A DNA stretch of 64,000 bases. It comes from Neoscytalidium dimidiatum (lineage: Eukaryota; Ascomycota; Dothideomycetes; Botryosphaeriales; Botryosphaeriaceae). Both the position numbers and the translations under genes were made by a program. Position 1 is the first letter of the stretch. Every line of letters begins with the position of its first letter. The notes below the pieces were generated by a model, which was given only the letters and a program-made list of their open reading frames with translations, was not told the origin of the DNA and searched no databases. Below are positions 57,032-64,000 of the stretch, piece after piece. The stretch is from NCBI GenBank assembly GCA_037367355.1, contig CM074699.1, positions 1,798,001 through 1,862,000 on the forward strand, in the 5' to 3' direction.

Positions 57032-60000
57032 TCAATAGTGGCCAATGTTGCCACCGGCAGTGATGCCGTCCGAACCGACCGAGACGCCTCGCTCATAACC
57101 GTAAGGAGAGACGCCTGGAATGGATCCGCTTCGAGCGCGGATGTTAAAAGCATTGTTATTACTCGGCTGTGCTTGTATAATTGCACCAGGAGGGGCGCCG
57201 ACATTGCGGCTGCTCCTCCGACGACCCAGCGTTTGTTGCGAGCTGCTCGTCTGTGGCGGAGGAGGAATTACCGGCTGCGGGAGAGATGGGGAGCCAGATG
57301 AACCGAGTGATTGAGCACTGCTCACGCTGTATTGACTCCGGGTGCTTCCCGCATTGGAAGCATTGCTGCTCTGAGCAGGGATTGACTGCCTTCGTCCAGC
57401 GGCAAAAGGATTAGTGCCACCACCTTGGAGAGCCTGCTGCCTACTGATGACAAGTTCACGCGCCCGGCTGAGGCGCTCTTCTTCCGTGAGTCGAGACCGT
57501 TGTGAACCGTTCGAGCCAACACTAGAAGTCGAAGCATTGGATTGGTGCATGACAGTCGAGCCGTTCGCCCTCAAAGCTCTTGAAGAGGATTGATTGGACA
57601 GGCGATGCTGAGAAGGTTGAGAACGGAGATTGACACGCGAGTTCTGTTGCCTGACATGCTGGGTTGGGGCACTGCCATCTCTAACGCTGGTCTGAGAGGG
57701 TTGTTGACGAAGTCCACGCTGAGAGTTACGAGGCCTGAGGGTTGCGGTTGACGATTGTTCTCGCAGACGTTGGACAGACTGCCTCGGTCTCATAGGACTC
57801 AATGGGACGAACGGATTCCAAGGGTTGCGATTCTGCTGTGCTTGGAAGCGTGCGGCAAAGTTCAGACCTGGAGAGATTGGCCCTTGGTACGCGCTTGAAT
57901 TGCGTCTGCTGTTCGACGATGGCGTGCGGGTATTCGAGCGGTTGATGGACGCATCACTCGTGTCAATCTGCGGCAGTGTTCCGTTTTGGTGACCAGCTCC
58001 CTGGTTGGCTTCCACATGCTGCAGGTCACTAGTAATTGTGACGCTGCTTGCACCTGAACTTGATGGCGTACGGCGAGAAGCATTGCTGGCTGCATCGGTT
58101 CCTGAATTAGATGCATGACCCATCGAGCCTTGGGTTCTGTCTGTCCGCGGAGACATGGGTACAGATGACCCGCTCACCGAGTTGAAGTTGATAGGCGTCC
58201 GGAGTCTAGCAGGCCCATTCGACGGAGGCGAGAAAGGTGGCATGGAGCCATTGGACAGGGGAGAAAACTGTGGGTGAGGCCCAAGAGGCGACGTAGCAGC
58301 CCGGTTTCTATTAGATGTTCGAGGCCGAGCCACAGGAGTGGTGGCTCTAAGCTGTTCCAAATGGTCTAAGAATGCCTCAGGGCGTTGCATGGTAAGATCT
58401 CGCAGTTCCGCCATGTGCTGAGCGAAGGCCCAGCTGATTCTCGGATCATACTCCTGCCGTTCGGAACGCAGACGTGGCCGTCGACGAGCGCCGGGAGCTG
58501 CAGTGTCGTCCGAATTCTCATCTGTGTCATTTTCGGCGGAATTCCCTGTGGAAAAGCCACTGCTGGAAGGCCGGGAGTTATTTGAAGCTGCGCCGTTGCG
58601 AAGGCGCATTCGGGAACCCCGCGGTCGGACAACAGGTGATCTCATATTGGAATCACCGTCCCGGTCAATCTCGGAATCATCGTCATCCGCTTCTCCATCT
58701 TCGTAGTTGGTGCTGGAAACTGCAGACAGCACTGAACTGCGCCGACGTAGGCCCCGGGAGCCATCAGGGAATCGAGAGTTGCCTACGCGGGATGGCGGCC
58801 GGATCGCTCCATTCGGTCTATCTGCAGTAGGTGTCAGAGAACCACCGAATCGAGATCGTTCAACAGAATTCGCAATCGGCTCCCACCCAACGGTCGTCCT
58901 TCCTCCATCACTGCCATCATCTTCATCCATTTCATCGTCATCACCCTCGTGTCCGAGTGGGGACCAGCCAGCTTCATACAAGAGAGCCTGCGTATCCTCA
59001 TCATCAAGATCCTGGTCGATGGAAGCATCTTCCGCCGCAGAGGAAGAGGGCGCTATAGGACGTCGCCTAAAGTTAGGCCGCAAATGATGTGGATGTAACT
59101 GCTGTATGCGTCTGCGTCCAGGTGCAATGGGCCCTTCGTCGTCGTGGTCTTCGTCCTCATCCGGCTGGTGAGATGCTGCACTAGAGGATGATTCAGATTC
59201 TACTACGCGCCGTGCGCGACGACTGCGGTTGTTAGTCGGCGGAGTTGGAGTATGGTCCTCCGTTGAGTTCGTGCTCTGTGAGGCAGTCTCGGGCTCCCCA
59301 TCGTCAATAAAGTCATTCATGGAAGAGTCGCCATCCTCCTCGTCTTCGTCTTCTTCTTCAATGTTGCCCATCTCGGTGTCTTCAGTCATCATGTCTGAGA
59401 CAAGGCTGGCGCTATATGACCTACGCCTACTTCCTGCCGCACTGTGAGCAGCTGGGCGGCGACGCGCCTGACCAAGACCAAAGGGTGGCTGCGGCCGAGC
59501 CAGCGCCTCGTTCGCGAGCCATCTCCTGACAGCGTAAGAGTGGTCATCATCAAATTGGTCTTGCCAATCCTCGAGTCCGTCACCGTAACCGTCGAAATCA
59601 ACGTCTGCTTCGGTATCCTCGAGCTCGAGGTCGCCGTCCAAATCTTCGCTCGACATGTCATGCTCAGAGGTTTCGTCCATATCGCTAAAGCCACCGAAGC
59701 TGTTGTCCCACGTCAAGTTGCCGTTGTCATCGAATTGCAGACCACATCGTGCGCACTCGCCATCCTCGAGCTCCCAAGCACACATTGGGCAGCGGTCTAC
59801 GCCATCCCCCTCGTCACGGATTGCGCGAAGTCCGGGCTCGGCCCGCATTCGGAAGCAGCCTTTGAAGAGGCCGCCGGTCCGTACATCCTCGTTGTTCTTA
59901 TCCTGAAGCACGAGATCGGCTTCTTCCTGTTGCCACTGCTTGTGGAGCTCTTGGGTCTCGCCGGGAGGATGAAGCTCAGCCCGGTTTATGAATACGGAGG

Positions 60001-60637
60001 TCATTTCCCGGATCAGGTATGCGGGAGCCGGTGGCTGAACGACCAGGGCGCGACAGTCGGGGCATGTCTTCCTGGACCTGTTGTTGACGAACCACGTGCA
60101 GAGGCACTATAAGCAAGGTCAGCCAAGGTTTCGCGATAGGGCGATGTTTGCTTTTCTTACGCTGTAGCAGTAGGTATGGCCGCATGAGATAACATAGGGC
60201 TCATAGAGAAGCCTGTCGCAGATCTTGCAGGTCACGAGCGAACGCAAGCTATCAAGGTCGGATCTGAAGACTTTGAGCAGCTGCGCGCAGTGGTTAGCTG
60301 GGAGCACGGCTAGGGTATGGGGATGGGGCCGCGGTACCTCTTCGTTCTTGTCGTGCTTGGGTGGGTCGTCAGGCTTCTTGAGCTGTTTGGCCTTCAGGCT
60401 GTCCTTGCTGGAGGTCCTGGTAGCTCGGTCGGCATCGGTGAGCTTGGCCGGCGGGCGAGCAGGCGCGGCGGCCTTCGAGCCCTTCGCGGCATGTTGGGCA
60501 CCGGGCTTCTGGGGTGCCATGTCGTGGGGGTTGCGGGCGGATGGAGTAGAGGGTTGGGAGGCTGCGGATGCAGAGTCATTAGGCGTCTTCTGGCGCGTGG
60601 TGCGCGACGAGGCGGGGAAGAGCTCGTTTGGATCCAT
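57032..60637 (-). CDS. Large RING-finger protein, probable E3 ubiquitin ligase
   Basis: Two exons, 60637-60161 and 60106-57032, giving 1183 aa; the 54-nt intron is phase 0 and cuts the RING finger between C157 and C160. A disordered N-terminus (1-110) precedes a C3HC4 RING with C137, C140, C152, H154, C157, C160, C174 and C177 (C-X2-C-X11-C-X-H-X2-C-X2-C-X13-C-X2-C). About 75 residues later a CPMC...CARC four-cysteine knuckle follows (in DRCPMCAWELEDGECARCG). The rest, some 900 residues, is acidic, then Ser/Asn/Arg/Gln-rich and without visible folds. Joining the exons completes the RING exactly, which confirms the intron. The RING suggests ubiquitin transfer; partners, substrates and location are unknown. 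Confidence 0.85.
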
Positions 60638-61904
60638 GCGGGCGTATCATGAAGCCGGGTTGGTCTCGGTGGCGCGAGGGGAAAGGTCAGCCTGTCTGCC
60701 CAACCTGGCCCGCAGCAGCAGCTAGCGGAGCGGGAATGGGGATGCGACGGGCGCAGCAGCAGGCGAGTGAAGGTTTTGCAGGTGAATGGCGGGCCCGCGT
60801 CTGGCGTGTCGGCGCAGGTGCAAGTGCAGGCAGCTTGCGCTCACGCCGGCCGGCTGGCTGACTGATGCGCAGGTTAGCGCGCACGCCGCGCTTCCGCTAA
60901 AAGAGAGCTCCAGCCATGGCCAAGCTCGTCTCCTCCTCCTCGCTCCGCCTGCACAGCGCTTGCTGCGACATTCCCTCAACCTCAAGGCTCGCCGTCAGCC
61001 TGTCCTCGCGAGCAGACGACGCGTTCCGCCGCGGATCCTCAGCCAAGCCGGCGCGTACATACATGTTCGTAGCCAGCCCCGTTAATTGCCGCTGCCCGCT
61101 GCCCGCTGCCCAGCCACTGAGGCGACCGTACTAGGTTGTAAAGCCTCACTTCGGCGCCCTTCCGCTTCCGCGCCCTCCCAGCGGCTCGTTCATCGCCGTC
61201 CGTGCCAGCAGCTCCTGTGCTGGTATCTTATCATTGGAGACAGCGCCTCTTGACAACCCGACGAGCTTGCTACTGCTGCCTGCAGAGCCTGAGTCGAGGT
61301 GTTGCTGCCCTGACCGGTCGTCGATCGGCTCGCAGCCCGAAGTACGTTCTCGCTTTCAATTTGCCTGCACTGCGTTGCGCTTCTGGCCGACAGTTGGCTC
61401 AGTCGCCGCTGCAAGTCTTGCTTTGCGTTTGCATGAATGAGATAAGAGCTAGGATGCGCGAATTGATATGGAGCTGGTTATTCGAGCACGTAATTATCGG
61501 TCACGATGACTCCAGTCAAATTCTCACTTGAGCTTATGAACTCGGCGTAGTCTCATCTTCAACATCATGTTTTGTTCAAGCAAGTTTCATTCCGTGATCG
61601 TGCACTGTCTAGTGTTCGGAATCAGAAGGTGTGCGACATAGGAGAATCGGAACCCAAAGCAACTCCGCAGAACTCCCAAGTGCGCCGAGGGAAATGTCGA
61701 AAGAAATATCGAAGGCCGAAATTCCGCCAGTCCAGAGCAGCCTTGCCCTGCGCAACACAAACACTATAATCTCCCAAGCGACTACATATTATCCCCGAAT
61801 GCGCAATTTTATCGAAACGATCCGTGACTCGTCAAATCATGAGCTGCAACGATTTGAAACCGATTGCAGTAAATAAACAAACGCTGCAAATGCCGAACGA
61901 CCGC
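60638..61904. other. Intergenic region
   Basis: GC-rich promoter and leader DNA of the RING gene (to about 61200), then AT-richer 3' flank of the dioxygenase-like gene. The frames are short and without domains. Confidence 0.6.
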
Positions 61905-63162
61905 TTACTCAACGCGAGTACGCTTAGGAGACGGCTCCTCATCGCTGCCGACCACGCAGTCTGGGAAGTCGATCTCATCGACGTACCCGACCTTGACCTC
62001 CTCGTCGGGAACTATCTCGTTCTGCATGTGCTGGAAGAAAGCGATCTGCTCTGCAAGGAACTTCTTGAAGTCCTTGGTTGCGAACTTCTTCCCTGCGCGG
62101 CTCTTCTCCCGGACTTCCTTGAGCTGAGCTCGGACGCGCTCCTCCATCATGGCCAGTCGGTACTCAGCGAACTCGGAGTAGAGGGTGGACAGGTTTGAGA
62201 TAGGACGGACGGTAGTGAGGACGGAGTCGTCACGTGCGAATGGCGAGCGGGGGCGGAATGAAGTCACTGCGGTGATACGCTCCTGTGCACCAAGAGCGCG
62301 CAGGGCCTGATGCGTAATGTAACGTCCCTGCAAGATCGCGGCACAACCCTAACGTCATGGTTAGGACAATGGAAAAAAGCACAGCCTGTGACTCGACTTA
62401 CCATAGTCGGCCCGCGGACTTTCATCACGTCGCCGTGGCCAGTCCTCAGCGCCGTCTCACCACCCACCATGTTGGTGCAATCGCTGAGCATCAAGACGCA
62501 CACGAAGGGGTAGCTATCCGTGTGCCAACCAACGACGGGCTTATCGTCTTCCCACGGGCAACCAGCGATGCCCTCATCGTCAGCGTAAAAGCGCTTCTGC
62601 TTGTTGATGATCGCCAGCTCCTCCTCGGTCTCCTTTTCAGACTTGACAGAAAAGTTGATATGTGCAATCTCGAGGTCCATGACAGGGACGAGGTCGACGC
62701 CAGCAATCTTAGAGATGATGGCAAGCGTTTCGGGGTGGTTCCAGGCATCGTAAGTGAATGGGGCGTACCTGTTATGCGATTAGTCGCTGCACCATCAAAA
62801 AGGGAAGAAATGAATGTTACTGACTTTGGCGCGTAGCCTCTGAGCTGGCAGGCAGCGATGTTGCTGCTGTATTTGCAGTTCTCCAGCACCTCGGGCTTAA
62901 AAATTTCTCTTCTCATCTCGTGCACGGCATCCTGAGTGAAGAGCTGGAACGGCTGACAGACAGCGATGGGCGAAACACCCCTGTCCTTGGAGTAACCAAT
63001 CTCCTCCATGGACCAGATCTGCTCAGGCTCCTTGAAGCCAAGGTGTTTTGCAGGGTCGAACTCCGAAGTGGACGACTTCTTCTCAACTACCGCATCTTGG
63101 ATGATGGGTTTGTAGGAAGGACGCGGGAGTACCGCGACGCGCTGAGTAGCAACTGTTGCCAT
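61905..63162 (-). CDS. 2-oxoglutarate/Fe(II) dioxygenase-like protein
   Basis: Three exons: 63162-62825, 62768-62402 and 62348-61905, giving 382 aa; introns are 56 and 53 nt (phases 2 and 0). An iron-binding triad is apparent: H195 and D197 in GWHTDSYPF and H248 in GRYITHQAL, about 50 residues later. An Arg in the following SFRPRSPFARDD segment could bind 2-oxoglutarate. These features and the double-stranded beta-helix-like pattern (VCVLMLSD, GGETALRTGHGDV) fit the dioxygenase superfamily. The C-terminus is a charged helix region (about 290-345) and a basic PKRTRVE end. An in-frame TTG upstream follows a possible acceptor (TTCAG), so the ATG at 63162 is used and a 5' leader intron is possible. 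No substrate can be named. Confidence 0.8.
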
Positions 63163-64000
63163 TGCGAAAGGGTATCTGAACAAGTGAGTCAGGCTTAGCG
63201 TTGCGATAAGAGACGAGGCCAGTGCACTTGTGTCAAACAGTGGACAAGCAGGGCTGACAAGGAGACAAATACTGAAGATGATGTTGTCGTTATTAAAGCA
63301 GAGAAACTGTTGGGAGACTTACTGCAGGCAGACGTTTGGAATATGGCAGGTGTTGTAGACGTAGTAGATGCTACCGTCCCTGATATAGGAAGGGTCGTGG
63401 CGATCGCTTGTTGCTGGTGCGGGAGCAAGGTTCGAGAGCCTGGAAGGACGAAGGCAAAAGGCAAAAGGCAAAAGGCAAAAGACAAGAGCAACAGGGGCTG
63501 AGAAGCGAGGCAGTGGATGGGGTGAAGATATCGATTGAATAATGATACTGACGGACAATAGGGGAGCGGCCGACTCGGTGTCTTTATATTCCTGAAAAGG
63601 CCCTTCTGATGAGGCGCCAGATTCGGTCGAGCATCGACCCCGGATCATGCGAAACTGTACAAGGCACGGATTCTGGCGGCTGGCCCACGGGCGCGACTCA
63701 GCAGACTCCCTTGCCAGTCGCCATCCACACCGTCGACGGGCCCTTGGCTGGAAAGCAGCACTATCTTCGCAAGCGAAATGTGGAGCAGTTTTCGTGAATT
63801 CCCGTAGTATCGCGATACTGCCACGACGTGTTGGCATGTGCTTTATCTCGAAGTACCTTATCGCGGCCGTCGGACCGTCTTGTCGCAGCCATTGGGCATG
63901 ATCACTATAGCTTCCATGGTGCGGATTTCCTGAGCGCGCTCATCGCTGCCGGTACCGAGCGCCTGGCCCGAACAGACGATCTCCGTGCGAGGGAATTGAC
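63163..64000. other. Promoter and leader of the dioxygenase-like gene; window end
   Basis: No gene is supported to the window edge. A 7-bp tandem repeat lies at 63452-63479. A possible leader intron acceptor lies just before 63178. Confidence 0.55.
63452..63479. repeat. 7-bp tandem repeat (AGGCAAA)x4
   Basis: Four perfect copies of AGGCAAA in the promoter region of the dioxygenase-like gene. Confidence 0.9.

Overview
The window is nuclear DNA of a filamentous ascomycete (Pezizomycotina; the exact class cannot be fixed from sequence alone). The evidence is GC-rich DNA, genes on both strands split by short introns (47-75 nt, one of 169 nt) with GTNNGT-type donors and CTRAY-type branch sites, and a gene set typical of this group: a Pal/Rim pH-signalling arrestin, a molybdenum cofactor sulfurase, Pan1, Ire1, a fungal rhodopsin-like receptor and CCTbeta. 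Exon boundaries were worked out by hand from splice sites, reading frame and family conservation.

Layout. 1-3573 holds no supportable gene. 3574-8175 (+) is a SHPRH/Irc20-type SNF2-RING protein. 9722-12210 (+) is palF/RIM8. A repeat-rich convergent gap (12.2-15.6 kb) leads to a conserved low-complexity protein (15609-16478, -) and molybdenum cofactor sulfurase hxB (17500-19990, -). Then come an RRM/CCCH RNA-binding protein (20832-22316, -), the ER chaperone SHR3 (23738-24426, -) and a rhodopsin-like seven-helix protein (25876-27414, +). PAN1 (29064-33501, -) is divergent from a small coiled-coil gene (33806-34138, +). MRI1 (34512-35715, -) is divergent from an aldo/keto reductase (35975-36882, +). 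IRE1 (37774-41342, -) follows. CCT2 (43073-44836, -) is divergent from SAD1/USP39 (45086-46765, +). A gamma-glutamyltranspeptidase (49403-51300, +) borders a stretch of decayed genes at about 52.1-56.2 kb: an NRPS-like fragment, an aldo/keto reductase pseudogene and a P450 pseudogene. The right end carries a large RING protein (57032-60637, -) and a 2OG/Fe(II)-dioxygenase-like protein (61905-63162, -).

Most genes are conserved housekeeping or signalling genes (endocytosis, unfolded protein response, protein folding, splicing, methionine salvage, Mo-cofactor maturation, pH sensing) and form no single pathway. The exception is the 52-56 kb pseudogene block, which looks like the remains of a secondary-metabolite locus beside a perfect-ended 94-bp hairpin. 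A second theme is recurrent hexanucleotide microsatellites, mostly in leaders and gaps, one of them inside palF. I saw no tRNA, rRNA, CRISPR array or intact transposon. I found no clear new system; the relic block and the hairpin are the best candidates for follow-up.
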